A stretch of DNA of 64,000 nt from Terriglobia bacterium (GTDB lineage: Bacteria > Acidobacteriota > Terriglobia > Terriglobales > Acidobacteriaceae). Below are positions 1 through 11,100 of this stretch, one piece after another. The stretch's first letter is position 1. Each line of letters opens with the position of its first letter. The DNA is taken from contig JAIQGK010000021.1 in NCBI GenBank assembly GCA_020072645.1, positions 1-64,000 of the forward strand. Reading direction: 5' to 3'. The notes below the pieces were generated by a model. It did not search any database, had not been told where the DNA came from, and worked only from the letters and a program-made list of their open reading frames with translations. The position numbers and the translations under genes were made by a program.

Positions 1-2
1 GG

Positions 3-3000
3 CTGGGAGGGGGCGAAGACATTCCCATTGGGACGGTGGTGGCGGGACGGAGTGAAGCGGAGTTGGAAGAGCTGGTGGGGTTCTTTGTGAACACGCTGGT
101 GCTGCGGACGGACGTATCGGGTGATCCGACGTTCAGTGAACTGATCGAGCGGGTAAGACGGTTTGCGCTGGAGGCGTACAGCCATCAGGAAGTGCCGTTT
201 GAGCGGTTGGTGGAGGCGGTGCAGCCGGCGCGCTCGCAATCCCGCCATCCCCTGTTTCAGGTAGCTCTTACATTACAAAATATACGCACTGCAAGTTTGA
301 ATCTACCACTGCTCTCCACCCACGTTGAGGTTGCTGAGTTTAATGTCGCTAAGTTTGATTTGGCCTTTGGCCTGAGTGAGCTTCTGGGTCCCACCGGAGA
401 CCCTCTGGGAATTCAGGGAGAAGTCTCTTACAGCATCGACCTCTTCGATGAAGCGACAGTCAGATCACTGGCTACGCGCTTGGTTTGGATACTCAAAGAG
501 ATGGTGCAAGCTCCCGGCACGTGCTTGCATCGCGCGAAAATTTTGAGTGTCGAAGAAAAACATATTCTCCTGGAAACGTTCAATGCTACCGCGCAAGACG
601 TACCGGAAGCGACAGTCAGTGAGATGTTTGAAGGCCAGGTGACGCAGACGCCCGAAGCAACGGCCATCGTTCAGGGTGAAAGATCATTTACCTATCAAGA
701 ACTGAATGAGCAGGCCAACCGTCTGGCGCATTATTTGATTGCCAAGGGCGTGGGCCCGGAATCGCTGGTGGGAATCGCGCTGGACCGTTCGTCGGAAATG
801 GTGGTAGCGATTCTTGCGGCGTGGAAGTCCGGAGCGGCCTATTTGCCCTTGGATTCTGAGTATCCACGGGCACGCTTGGAACACATGCTGGCCGATGCAC
901 AGCCGCGATTAGTGATCACGGTTGGAAAGCTACAAGAAAAATTGCCACGGAATTTCTCTGCCGATTTTATCTGCCTTGACGCTGCTAATATCCAGACTGA
1001 TTTGTCGTCGTCGCCTGCGCACAATCCATCGCAGGCCGACCGCAATATGCCGTTGCTGCCGCAGCATCCTGCCTACTTGATTTACACGTCCGGCTCAACC
1101 GGGGTGCCCAAGGGAGTATTGGTCACACATGTGGGCATTCCTTCCCTGGCTCGCAGCCACGTGCGGAACCTCAATCTGACGCGACGCTCGCGTGTGTTGC
1201 AGTTCGCCTCTTTGAACTTTGACGCTTCCTTCTGGGAACTGGTGATGGCACTGACCACGGGCGCAGCTCTGGTTTTACTGAAAGACGAACGCGGCGGCAT
1301 TCCGCTACAGGAGATTTTGCGCTCACAGAGAGTTACGCACGCTACTTTGACGCCTTCGGTGCTTTCTACGCTAGATGAGAGTCAAACGTCTGGTCTTGAA
1401 ACTCTCATCGTCGTTGGTGAGCAGTGCTCTGGTGAACTGGTCGCGCGCTGGTCTCCCGGACACCGCATGATCAATGCTTACGGTCCCACGGAAACCACTG
1501 TTTGCGCCACTATGAGCCGTCCGCTATCCGGCTCAGTAATTCCGCCGATCGGGTTCCCGGTTGTTAATACTCGCGTCTATGTGCTGGATGCCCGTCTTGA
1601 ACCCGTGCCCGTGGGAGTTGCCGGGGAACTGTATATTGGCGGCGCAGGACTGGCTCGCGGCTATTTGAATCGGCCCGCGCTCACGGCAGAAAGATTTATC
1701 GCCGATCCCAATGCTGACGGTCCTTGCGCGAGGATGTACCGCACAGGAGATCTGGTGCGCTGGCGGAACGATGGAAGCCTTGAATTCATTGGGCGGGCCG
1801 ATCAGCAGGTGAAACTGCGCGGATTCCGCATTGAACTTGGGGAAATCGAATCGACGCTGCGGTCATTACAGGAAGTTAATGACGCAGCAGTTGTGATGCG
1901 GGACGAAGCGGTACGCGGAAAGCACATTGTTGCTTACGTAGTGCTGGACAGCGGGTCTACTGTGGATTCCGCGATGTTGCGCGGCAAACTCACTCATCGG
2001 CTTCCGACGCACATGTTGCCTGATGCCATTGTTGCTGTGGCAGAATTACCTCTCACCGCTAGCGGCAAGATTGACCGCATCTCGTTATCGAAACGTCCGA
2101 TTGAAGAACGTAGACTGGAAGTGCCGACAAGCCCGCAAACCAGATTCGAGAAAAAGATTGCGGGGATATGGAAAGAGGTGTTGGGCCGCACCACCGTTGG
2201 AATTCATGACAACTTCTTCGATCTGGGTGGCCATTCTCTGCTGCTCACGCAGGTGCACGCCAGATTGCAGAAGCTCTTGCACGCGCGTCTGCCAATGGTA
2301 AAGCTGTTTGAGCATCCCACGGTTGCTGCGCTTGCCGCTTATCTGGAAGCCGAAGAGCGCCACTCTCCCAGCCCACATGACGCAAAGCGAAAAGCTGAAG
2401 GTGTCAAAAATCGCACATGCACAGATATCGCCATTATCGGCATGGCATGCCGTTTTCCAGGCGCTCCTTCGGTTAGCCATTTCTGGGACAATCTGACCCG
2501 CGGTACTGGATCCATCACGGCTCTCTCTGCTGAAGATCTTTCTTCTTTGCCGCCAGAACTCGTTAACGATCCTGGCTTTGTGAATGCCACGGGACGTTTG
2601 GAAAATATTGAGTTCTTCGACGCTGCATTCTTCAACCTTAATCCTGCGGAAGCTACCGCCACCGATCCACAGCAGCGCCTGATGCTGGAGTGCGCCTGGG
2701 AAGCGCTGGAATCTGCCGGCTATAACCCACGAGGACAAAATATTGGAGTGTTTGCCGGAGCAGGAGAAAGTCTTTATCGTGATCTTCTGCGCGGCGATAC
2801 CGGTCTTCTGCAATCTCTGGGCGAGTTGCAATTAACCATTGGCACGGGCAAGGACCATGTTGCACCGCGGCTTTCTTACCTGCTTGATCTGCGCGGCCCA
2901 AGCGTGCCAGTGAATACGGCCTGCTCAACTTCTCTGGTTGCTGTTCATCTCGCCTGTCAGAGCCTGATGAATGGGGAGTGTGAGATGGCGCTGGCGGGAG

Positions 3001-6000
3001 GTGTCTCACTCGCGTCGCAAAATGGATACATCTTTGAGGAAAATGGAATTCTTGCTCCCGACGGCATTTGCCGCGCATTTGACGAGAACGCGCGCGGTAC
3101 GGTTCCCGGCAGCGGCGCGGCACTGGTGTTGTTAAAGCCGTTAGATCAGGCTGTTTCGGATGGCGATTACATCCACGCGGTCATCAAAGGCTCCGCTATT
3201 AATAATGATGGGAACCTGAAAGTCGGTTATACCGCGCCGAGTGTTGAAGGACAACGGCGCGTGATAGAGCAGGCGCTTGCCAATGCGCACATCGCGCCGC
3301 AGCAGATTTCCTACATTGAGACGCACGGCACCGGCACACCGCTGGGCGACCCCATTGAGATAGAAGCGTTGCGCCAGGTGTTTTCGAATGCTGAAGAGAG
3401 CGCAGCTACCGACCAGAAGTTGTGTGCGCTCGGATCGGTGAAAACCAATATCGGGCATTGCGACTCGGCCGCAGGGATTGCCGGGCTCATTAAAGCGGTG
3501 CTTTGCCTGGAGCACCAGACACTTGTGCCCAGCCTGCATTTTGAGAAACCGAATCCGCAACTCAATCTTGATCAGAGCCGATTCTACGTGAGTACGGAGA
3601 CGACGGCATGGAAACAGACACCGCGTCTGGCGGGCGTAAGTTCCTTTGGCATTGGCGGCACCAATGCGCACGTGATTCTGGCTGAAGCGCCATCCAGTGA
3701 AACTCCGGGCCGCTCGCGTCCATGGCAGGTGCTGACTCTATCGGCCCACAGTGAATCTGCATTAGAACGCCGCAAAGCAGACCTGGCAAACGCGTTTCGA
3801 GAAAGGCCAGACGTTGGCCTTGCCGATATAGCATTCACGCTGAATGTTGGTCGCAGGGACTTTTCTTATCGCCAGTTTTTTATCTGTGCTAACGCTGAAG
3901 ACGCAATTGCGGCGCTTACCAACTCAAAGGAAAAGCCAGTCCGTGCGCTCGCGCAGGAACGTCCGTTGATATTTCTTTTTCCGGGCCAAGGCAAAGCTTA
4001 TACCGATCTGGGGTCTGATCTCTATCGCGATGAACCGCGCTTTCGAGAACTGGTGGATTACTGTTGCAACCGGCTGGCTCCACTGATCGGAGCTAATCTG
4101 CGTGATCTCATGTTCGGGCGCCAGGGCGGAATGGATGTCAGCATTCACCGGCCTCTTTTCTGGCAAACCGCGCTCTTTACGGTTGAGTATGCGATGGCGC
4201 AACTCTGGATTTCCTGGGGCATCAAGCCCGCAGCGATGATCGGCCACAGTCTGGGCGAATATGTGGCAGCCACACTCGCCGGAGTCTTTGAACTAGACGA
4301 TGCCTTGCTGCTGGTAGTGGAACGGGCTCGCCGGACGGAGGATCTGGAAGCAGGATCTATGCTGGCCGTCCCTGCCCGCGAAGATGAAATCCATCCTTAT
4401 ATAAAGGATGGAATCTCCCTGGCGGCGGTAAATGGGCCGGAGCTCTGTATCCTGGCTGGCCCAACTGACGAGATCGAAAGAGTTTACCAGCAAATTGCAT
4501 TCCTGAACCCCATTCGTCTGGATGCCAGCCATGCCTTCCACTCACGGCTGGTTGAACCCCTCATGGAACCGCTGACCAAGACTGCTTCCGGGATGAGGTT
4601 GAGCCCTCCCCGGATTCCCTATCTTTCCAATGTTACCGGCTCGTGGATGAGCGACGAGGATGCGTTGGATCCCGGTTACTGGGCGCGCCATCTCCGAAGC
4701 ACGGTCCGGTTTAACGACAGTCTGCGCGAAGGGCTAAAAAAGCCGAACAGCGTTCTACTGGAAGTTGGGCCCGGCAAGGTGCTCAGTGAATTGGCGCGCA
4801 GGAGCTATCCGGAGAGCGTCACTTTTGCTTCCATGGCCGGCGAGCCATGCGGACGCGCCCTGGCGCAGGCTGTTGGCAGATTGTGGTGTGAGGGTATTGC
4901 CATTGATTGGCTCAAGTATTACGAGACAGAAGATCGGCGCCGCATTCCGCTGCCCACATATCCTTTTGAGCGGCAGCGTTATTGGGTCAGCACAAACGGG
5001 TTACCGAACGCGGCTACATCGTCAGATCCTTTAGCGCTTAAAGATGCTCCTGAGAAATGGCTGTACGCAACAAACTGGAAACGAACGAATCCCCTGCCCA
5101 AACCAGACTTTAGCAGCAACTCCTTCGCGGGTAGCTGGCTGATTTTCTCTGAGCCGGACGGCATTGGCGCGGAGCTTGCATCAAGGCTCCGACAGTCTGG
5201 CCAGAAAGTATATGAAGCGCGGCGAGGCAAAGTCTTCCAGCAAAATGGAGCGGACTCTATCACGCTCAATGCTAGTAATCCGGAAGATTATCAGCGGCTG
5301 CTGCACTCGTTGGTTGACAATTTTCCGCAGCGAATCATTTATGCGTGGGATTTCAGCCGCGATGGCGCGATTTCCCCGGCTGCGGGCTTTGACAGTTTGA
5401 TTTATCTCGCTCAGGCAGCGGCCGCGTCAGAAAAAGCTGCTTCTGTGCGCATGGCATTAATTACCTCAGGCTTGCATCGTGTCCTGGATGAAGAACTGGA
5501 TTCTGACCATGAAGCGGCCAAGCTTGGCATTGTTCATGTGCTGCCCAAGGAAGTGCCGGCCATCAAATGCCAAAACATTGATCTAGACAAGCAACAGCCC
5601 GATGCTGGCAGGCTGGCGGAGCAGGTGCTGGCGGAGTTCGCCAATGAAATTTCCGATCCGATTGTCGCCTGCCGTCGTGGGCATCGCTGGCTGCCGATTG
5701 CCGAACAGACATCAACACGTTCCGGCGACGGGTATCAATTCAAACGCGGCGGAGTATATGTAATCATCCACGCGTTGCAAGAGATTGGCTTTGCTCTTGC
5801 GGAGCACCTCGTGCGCGAGTTCGCATGCAAGGTGGTGATGCTTGCCCGCTCGTTCTTCCCGCATCCGCAGGAGTGGGACCAGTGGGTTCGCGAACAAGCT
5901 GACGACGATCCAATATCGCGCAGCATCGCGCGATTACGAGATATTGGTGAATCGCTGACATTGTTGAGTGTCGACGTTTCGGATCCCGAGCGGCTGAAAC

Positions 6001-6959
6001 GAGTCAAGGCACAGATCGAACGCGAAGTGGGCGCCCTGCAAGGCGTGTTTCATCTCGATAAGTCGACAAGAACGGGACTCATCTTAGGTAAGGCCATGTC
6101 GCCGTCGGACTCGCTGCGCAATGATCTTGCTGAGTTGGCCGCTCTGGACCAGACATTTAGCAATGATTTGCTGGTGATTTTTTCCAGTAATCTGGCTGAG
6201 AGCGGCGGCATTGGGCAAGTGGACCAGGCCGCTCGGAATGCAGTAATCGCGCATTTTGCCGAGCGGCGTGCCGCAACCGGGCGGCCCACCATGGCTTTGG
6301 AGTTGGGTACCAGGGCCTGGACGGAAACCACTGACGAAAATCCTGATTCCGGCTCATTCTTATCACAACAACTTGAAGAGAAACGGCAGCGCTTCGGCAT
6401 GACGGCCCAGGAGTGCGTTGCTGCTTTGCAGCGCGCTCTCTCACTGTCAGTCCCAGATGTAATTGTTTCCACGCGCGACTTCAATGCTCTGATGGAGCAG
6501 CAACATCTATTCACTACAGATTTCTTTCAGCAGCAAATCGGGAACTCAGCCGCCGGCAATGGCAATGGCAACGGCGCATCACACGGCCGCCCAGATGTTT
6601 CAACTTCCTATACCGCCCCTCGCAATGAAGTTGAAACGCTGCTGGTGGAACTCTGGCAGGGAACTTTCCGCATTCAGGAAATCGGCGTCGCCGACAATTT
6701 CTTTGAACTTGGCGGGCACTCACTTCTTGCCGTGCAACTGCTTAAGAACATGAACCAGACTTTTTCATCCAGGATCACCCTCAAAGACCTGTTTGACGGA
6801 CCCACTATTGCGCAGCTTGCCGCAAAGATCTCAGGCATGTCGGCCGATAGCGACGATGCCGCCGAATTAGAGGCGCTGCTGGCGGAAATTGAAGGCATGT
6901 CCGCAGATGACTTGCGGGCAGAGTTGGATGGAAGCAAAGAGGGAATCAACACCGAGTAG
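3..6959 (+). CDS. Hybrid NRPS-PKS, 5' end off window: (C)-A-PCP-KS-AT-psiKR-ACP
   Basis: The frame is open to the left edge, so the N-terminus is missing; numbering here starts at the first full codon at 3. Order seen: C-terminal part of a condensation domain (1-180); adenylation domain (about 200-700) with YTSGSTGVPKG and a code read as D-A-W-T-I-V-A-V-C-K, close to phenylalanine codes; PCP with LGGHSL (Ser745); ketosynthase with TACSTS (Cys974), HGTGTPLGD and NIGH, so its triad is intact; acyltransferase with GHSLGE (Ser1416) and HAFH (1510-1513), which marks malonyl-CoA use; a KR-like region (about 1700-2110); and a final carrier domain with LGGHSL (Ser2240). The KR looks dead: the Gly-rich NADPH motif is replaced by HALQE and the catalytic Tyr by Gln2075. 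The protein should add one amino acid, extend it by a malonate and leave a beta-ketone. The stop is 2 bases before the monooxygenase start. Confidence 0.95.
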   Translation: MGGGEDIPIGTVVAGRSEAELEELVGFFVNTLVLRTDVSGDPTFSELIERVRRFALEAYSHQEVPFERLVEAVQPARSQSRHPLFQVALTLQNIRTASLNLPLLSTHVEVAEFNVAKFDLAFGLSELLGPTGDPLGIQGEVSYSIDLFDEATVRSLATRLVWILKEMVQAPGTCLHRAKILSVEEKHILLETFNATAQDVPEATVSEMFEGQVTQTPEATAIVQGERSFTYQELNEQANRLAHYLIAKGVGPESLVGIALDRSSEMVVAILAAWKSGAAYLPLDSEYPRARLEHMLADAQPRLVITVGKLQEKLPRNFSADFICLDAANIQTDLSSSPAHNPSQADRNMPLLPQHPAYLIYTSGSTGVPKGVLVTHVGIPSLARSHVRNLNLTRRSRVLQFASLNFDASFWELVMALTTGAALVLLKDERGGIPLQEILRSQRVTHATLTPSVLSTLDESQTSGLETLIVVGEQCSGELVARWSPGHRMINAYGPTETTVCATMSRPLSGSVIPPIGFPVVNTRVYVLDARLEPVPVGVAGELYIGGAGLARGYLNRPALTAERFIADPNADGPCARMYRTGDLVRWRNDGSLEFIGRADQQVKLRGFRIELGEIESTLRSLQEVNDAAVVMRDEAVRGKHIVAYVVLDSGSTVDSAMLRGKLTHRLPTHMLPDAIVAVAELPLTASGKIDRISLSKRPIEERRLEVPTSPQTRFEKKIAGIWKEVLGRTTVGIHDNFFDLGGHSLLLTQVHARLQKLLHARLPMVKLFEHPTVAALAAYLEAEERHSPSPHDAKRKAEGVKNRTCTDIAIIGMACRFPGAPSVSHFWDNLTRGTGSITALSAEDLSSLPPELVNDPGFVNATGRLENIEFFDAAFFNLNPAEATATDPQQRLMLECAWEALESAGYNPRGQNIGVFAGAGESLYRDLLRGDTGLLQSLGELQLTIGTGKDHVAPRLSYLLDLRGPSVPVNTACSTSLVAVHLACQSLMNGECEMALAGGVSLASQNGYIFEENGILAPDGICRAFDENARGTVPGSGAALVLLKPLDQAVSDGDYIHAVIKGSAINNDGNLKVGYTAPSVEGQRRVIEQALANAHIAPQQISYIETHGTGTPLGDPIEIEALRQVFSNAEESAATDQKLCALGSVKTNIGHCDSAAGIAGLIKAVLCLEHQTLVPSLHFEKPNPQLNLDQSRFYVSTETTAWKQTPRLAGVSSFGIGGTNAHVILAEAPSSETPGRSRPWQVLTLSAHSESALERRKADLANAFRERPDVGLADIAFTLNVGRRDFSYRQFFICANAEDAIAALTNSKEKPVRALAQERPLIFLFPGQGKAYTDLGSDLYRDEPRFRELVDYCCNRLAPLIGANLRDLMFGRQGGMDVSIHRPLFWQTALFTVEYAMAQLWISWGIKPAAMIGHSLGEYVAATLAGVFELDDALLLVVERARRTEDLEAGSMLAVPAREDEIHPYIKDGISLAAVNGPELCILAGPTDEIERVYQQIAFLNPIRLDASHAFHSRLVEPLMEPLTKTASGMRLSPPRIPYLSNVTGSWMSDEDALDPGYWARHLRSTVRFNDSLREGLKKPNSVLLEVGPGKVLSELARRSYPESVTFASMAGEPCGRALAQAVGRLWCEGIAIDWLKYYETEDRRRIPLPTYPFERQRYWVSTNGLPNAATSSDPLALKDAPEKWLYATNWKRTNPLPKPDFSSNSFAGSWLIFSEPDGIGAELASRLRQSGQKVYEARRGKVFQQNGADSITLNASNPEDYQRLLHSLVDNFPQRIIYAWDFSRDGAISPAAGFDSLIYLAQAAAASEKAASVRMALITSGLHRVLDEELDSDHEAAKLGIVHVLPKEVPAIKCQNIDLDKQQPDAGRLAEQVLAEFANEISDPIVACRRGHRWLPIAEQTSTRSGDGYQFKRGGVYVIIHALQEIGFALAEHLVREFACKVVMLARSFFPHPQEWDQWVREQADDDPISRSIARLRDIGESLTLLSVDVSDPERLKRVKAQIEREVGALQGVFHLDKSTRTGLILGKAMSPSDSLRNDLAELAALDQTFSNDLLVIFSSNLAESGGIGQVDQAARNAVIAHFAERRAATGRPTMALELGTRAWTETTDENPDSGSFLSQQLEEKRQRFGMTAQECVAALQRALSLSVPDVIVSTRDFNALMEQQHLFTTDFFQQQIGNSAAGNGNGNGASHGRPDVSTSYTAPRNEVETLLVELWQGTFRIQEIGVADNFFELGGHSLLAVQLLKNMNQTFSSRITLKDLFDGPTIAQLAAKISGMSADSDDAAELEALLAEIEGMSADDLRAELDGSKEGINTE

Positions 6960-6961
6960 CT

Positions 6962-8185
6962 ATGTCAAAACTATCAGAACGCATTCAAAATCTTACTCCG
7001 GAGCAGCAGGAAGTATTGCGCCGGCGCATGCAGCGTGAAGCCAACCAGCAGTCGCAAACTGTACCTGCTTCCGGGGGATTCGCTGTTGCGGATGTTACGC
7101 CTGTGCCCGCTCGTCCAAATTTGCGGCAGAAGGTGGACTTTAGCATCTTTTTCTTTTCTGCTGATGGCAACGCCGAAGAGGACCAACGTTACCGGCTGTT
7201 GCTTGAGAGCGCGCGCTTTGCGGATGCCAACGGGTTCGCCGCCATATGGACGCCGGAGAGGCACTTCCAGGCTTTTGGAGGACTCTATCCAAATCCGTCT
7301 GTGCTGAGCGCCGCACTGGCCATGATCACGCAGCACGTGCAGATTCGCGCCGGCAGCCTTGTACTTCCACTGCATAGCCCGGTGCGCGTCGCGGAAGATT
7401 GGGCGCTGGTGGATAACCTCTCTCATGGACGCGTCGGCATCTCCTTTGCCACAGGATGGCATGAGCACGACTATGTGATTGCTCCCGGGAATTTTGAAGA
7501 TCGCCGCGAACTCATGTTCCAGAACATCTCTTTAGTACGGCGGCTGTGGGCCGGTGACGATGTAGAAATCGCGGGTGTCGGCGGCAAGAAAGTTGCTGTC
7601 AGGACTCTTCCCCGTCCGGTTCAAAAAGAATTGCCTTTCTGGGTTACGGTGGCATCCACGCGGACCTGGCAACGGGCGGGGGAAGTTGGCGCAAATGTGC
7701 TCACTGCATTCTCTACGTCACTGGAGGAGTTGAAGCAGAATATCGCCGGCTATCGCAAAGCCCGCATGGAAAACGGCCACGATCCACGAACCGGAATCGT
7801 TTCCCTGATGTTGCACACCTACGTGGGAACAGACCTGGAACAGGTCCGCGAGATTGTGAAAGAGCCGATGAAAGCCTACTTGCAGACTTACATCAATCAG
7901 TTCCGGCCCATGGCAGGAGAAAGCGTCGTTGACCCTTCTTCGCTGGAGATGCAAAGCCTGATTGATGCGGTCTTCGATCATTATTTTGAACAGAGCTCTC
8001 TGCTGGGAACGCCTGATAAATGTGCCGCCGTCATTGAAAAAGTGGCAGCGGCGGGCGTGAACGATCTGGCTTGCCTGCTGGATTTTGGGCTCGATCATGA
8101 AACCACGATGGAAGGGCTGAGGCACCTTGCGGAGCTTCGCCGGAGCATGCAGCCCCAGATTGCAGCAACGGGACAGGGAGAGTAG
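6962..8185 (+). CDS. Free-standing FMN-dependent luciferase-like monooxygenase (MupA/Atu3671 type)
   Basis: A 407-residue protein. Residues 57-395 form a bacterial-luciferase-like TIM-barrel domain of the kind found in NRPS/PKS clusters: FSIFFFSADG, WTPERHF, YPNPSVLSAALA, LPLHSPVRVAEDWALVDNLS and SFATGWHEHDY are visible. The family uses reduced flavin and O2 to hydroxylate or otherwise oxidise carrier-bound intermediates, and is usually a domain inside a megasynthase. Here it is a separate gene between the PKS module and the next NRPS. Its first 30 residues (LSERIQNLTPEQQEVLRRRM) resemble the N-terminus of the following NRPS, which suggests a docking segment or excision from a larger enzyme. 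It starts 2 bases after the upstream stop and ends 3 bases before the next gene, so the three are co-translated. The most likely substrate is the beta-ketoacyl-ACP made upstream (inference). Confidence 0.9.
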   Translation: MSKLSERIQNLTPEQQEVLRRRMQREANQQSQTVPASGGFAVADVTPVPARPNLRQKVDFSIFFFSADGNAEEDQRYRLLLESARFADANGFAAIWTPERHFQAFGGLYPNPSVLSAALAMITQHVQIRAGSLVLPLHSPVRVAEDWALVDNLSHGRVGISFATGWHEHDYVIAPGNFEDRRELMFQNISLVRRLWAGDDVEIAGVGGKKVAVRTLPRPVQKELPFWVTVASTRTWQRAGEVGANVLTAFSTSLEELKQNIAGYRKARMENGHDPRTGIVSLMLHTYVGTDLEQVREIVKEPMKAYLQTYINQFRPMAGESVVDPSSLEMQSLIDAVFDHYFEQSSLLGTPDKCAAVIEKVAAAGVNDLACLLDFGLDHETTMEGLRHLAELRRSMQPQIAATGQGE

Positions 8186-8188
8186 TTC

Positions 8189-11100
8189 ATGAGCGTTAAG
8201 GACACGGGACATATACAGGCACTGGAAAGTACCGGCAAGAAGACACTGGCGGAAAGAATTGCCGGTCTGTCACCCGAGCAGCGGGCCGTGTATGAGCGTA
8301 AACGCCGTGAGCTGCAAAAGAAAGCGGCCAGTCCTCGCATTCCGCGATTGGAGGGTAACGGTCCGTGGCCTGCTTCCACGGACCAGACAGCGCTGTGGTT
8401 TATCCAGCAGCTTGAGCCTACTACCTCGGCGTACAACATCGGAAATGGCTTTCGCGTAAAAGGAAATCTTGATGTAGCGCTATTCGAAAGATGCCTGAAC
8501 GTTGTCGCGCAACGCCACCAGATACTGCGGACGATTTTCAAAACCATTGACGGCAAACCGTTCCAGTTTGTTACCGACATGACGCTTTCAGCTCCGGTAA
8601 TTGACGTGCGAAGCGAGCCGGATCCTGAAGCAGCAGCGCATGAAGTTGTTACGCGCCTGATAAGGGAACCATTCGATCTGGAGAAAGGGCCTCTCGCCCG
8701 CGTTCCGCTGGTGCGCATTGCCAATGACGATTACGTCATGGTGGGCGTACTGCACCACATCGTCACCGACTGGTGGTCCTATTATGTTTTTTACAGTGAG
8801 TTGATGGGCCTTTATCACGCTTTTTCCCAGGGGCTGCCAAATCCGCTAAGCGACTTGCCGATCCAATATGCAGACTGGGCGGCATGGCGGGACGAATGGG
8901 AGCAGACAGAAGATTTCCGCACGAAAGAAAACTATTGGCTAACCAAACTGCATGGAGTGCCGCACATTCTGGAGGTCCCTGCGGACCGGCCACGTCCGTC
9001 GGTACAATCTCACGGTGGCGCCCGCTCGCCTTTCGACGTGCCTCACGACACATTGCGACGCTTGCGCGCCATGAACCGCAAGGCAGGTACTTCTTCCTTC
9101 ATGACGCTGCTTGCCGCCTTGAATGTTTTCCTCTGGCGCTATACCAGTCAGGAAGATTTTGTCGTGGGCACGCCGGTCTCTGCCGATCGTGATTCGGAAG
9201 AAACCGTAAACCTTATCGGCTACATGTTGAACACGCTGGTGCTGCGGGCAGATCTTTCCGGCAATCCAAGTTTTCTTGAGGTGCTTGAACGTGTCCGCAA
9301 TACCTGTCTTGGCGCCTTTGCCAACAAGGAGTATCCGTTCCGGCATCTGGTGGACCGGCTAAAAGTGGAGCGCGACATGAGCCGCATGCCGCTCTACCAG
9401 ATTGAATATTTGTACATCAGCACGGAAAGCCCCATGCAAAACAATCCCGGCTTGCCGGAAGGGAAGATTGCGCTGCCTGGGTTTGAGTTCTCGGTATTCG
9501 GCATTGATCGAAAAACTTCTCCTGTCGATTTACAGATAACTTTTGGCGAGTCTTCTGACCAGCTCAGCCTCATGTTTGAGTACAATACTGATATTTTTGA
9601 GGCGGCTACCATTGATCGGTTGGCAAACCATCTTATCTCTCTGCTGGGGACCGCGCTCAGCGAACCCGAGCGGCCAATCGCAACGCTTCCACTGCTCAGC
9701 CCCGAGGAACGACGCCATATCATTGAAGATCTCAATCCCAGGGTCGCGTCAAAGAGCAAAACGGACATCACAGAAATGTTCGAAGCGCAGGTTGCTCGCA
9801 CCGCTGATGCTTTGGCGTTGACCTTCGCTCAGGAATCGCTCACGTTCGCGGAATTGAATCAGCGAGGCAATCGACTGGCGCGTTATCTGATCAATCACGG
9901 AACAGGGCCGGAAACTCTGGTGGCAATCTGCATGGACCGGAGCGCGGAGATGCTTACCGCGATGTTGGCCATCCTGAAGGCCGGTGGCGCATATCTGCCC
10001 CTCGATCCGTCATTTCCTCAAGAGCGGATAGCTTATATGCTGGCCGATGCAGCTCCGCTGGCGGTGGTTACCACTCAGTCATCAGCGTCGAATCTGCCGC
10101 AGACAGTGAAACAGGTTCTTCTTGATGCGCCTGACGTTGTCTTTGAGGTGCAAGAGCAGGGGGCATCGAACATCCGCGAGTCTGATCGCAATCAGCCGTT
10201 GTCGCTGGAGCACGCTGCCTACGTTATCTATACTTCGGGTTCAACCGGCAGGCCAAAAGGAGTCGCGGTTCCGCGCGGTGCTCTCTCAGCATTCCTTGAC
10301 AGCATTAGCCGGCAGATACGTTTCGATCCTGGTCAGACCCATCTAGCTATCACTACCATCGGCTTTGATATTTCCATTCTGGAGCTGTTCCTTCCTCTCT
10401 GCCGCGGCGGACGAGTGGTGCTGGCCTCGAAAGATGAAGCTCGCGATGCCTCGCGGCTGTGCGCATTAATTGCGTCGTCTGGCGCGGATTCGATGCAAGC
10501 CACACCCAGCCACTGGGAGATGGTTCTGCGGGAGGATCCAACATGCTTGCGCGATTTGCGCATTCTCTGCGGCGGAGAAGCGCTTTCACGCGAGTTGGCG
10601 CGCGAGCTTTTGCGCGCGACAAGCCGTGAGGTTTACAACCTCTACGGTCCCACCGAGGCCACCATCTGGTCCAACGTGCACCAGCTTGCGGGATCAGATG
10701 TCACCAACAATGCCGCACCGGTTGTCACGATTGGGAAGCCTCTTTCCGGTTATCGACTGTATGTGCTGGATCACTGTCTGGAGCCGAAACCCGAAGGAGT
10801 CGCAGGCGATCTCTACATAGCAGGCGAGGCTCTTGCGCGCGGTTACCTGAAGCGGCCCGGTCTTACGGCGGAGCGTTTTGTTGCCGATCCGTTTTGTGAA
10901 CCTGGTTCGCGCATGTATCGCACCGGTGATCTGGCGCGGAGGCGCTACGACGGTACCTTTGAGTTTCTTGGCCGAGGCGACCAGCAGATCAAGCTTCGCG
11001 GATTCCGCATTGAGTTGGGCGAGATTGAAGCTGTACTAAAGTGTCAACCGCAAATCGCTCAAGCTGCGGTGATCGTGCGCGAGGATGGCGCTTCCGGCAA

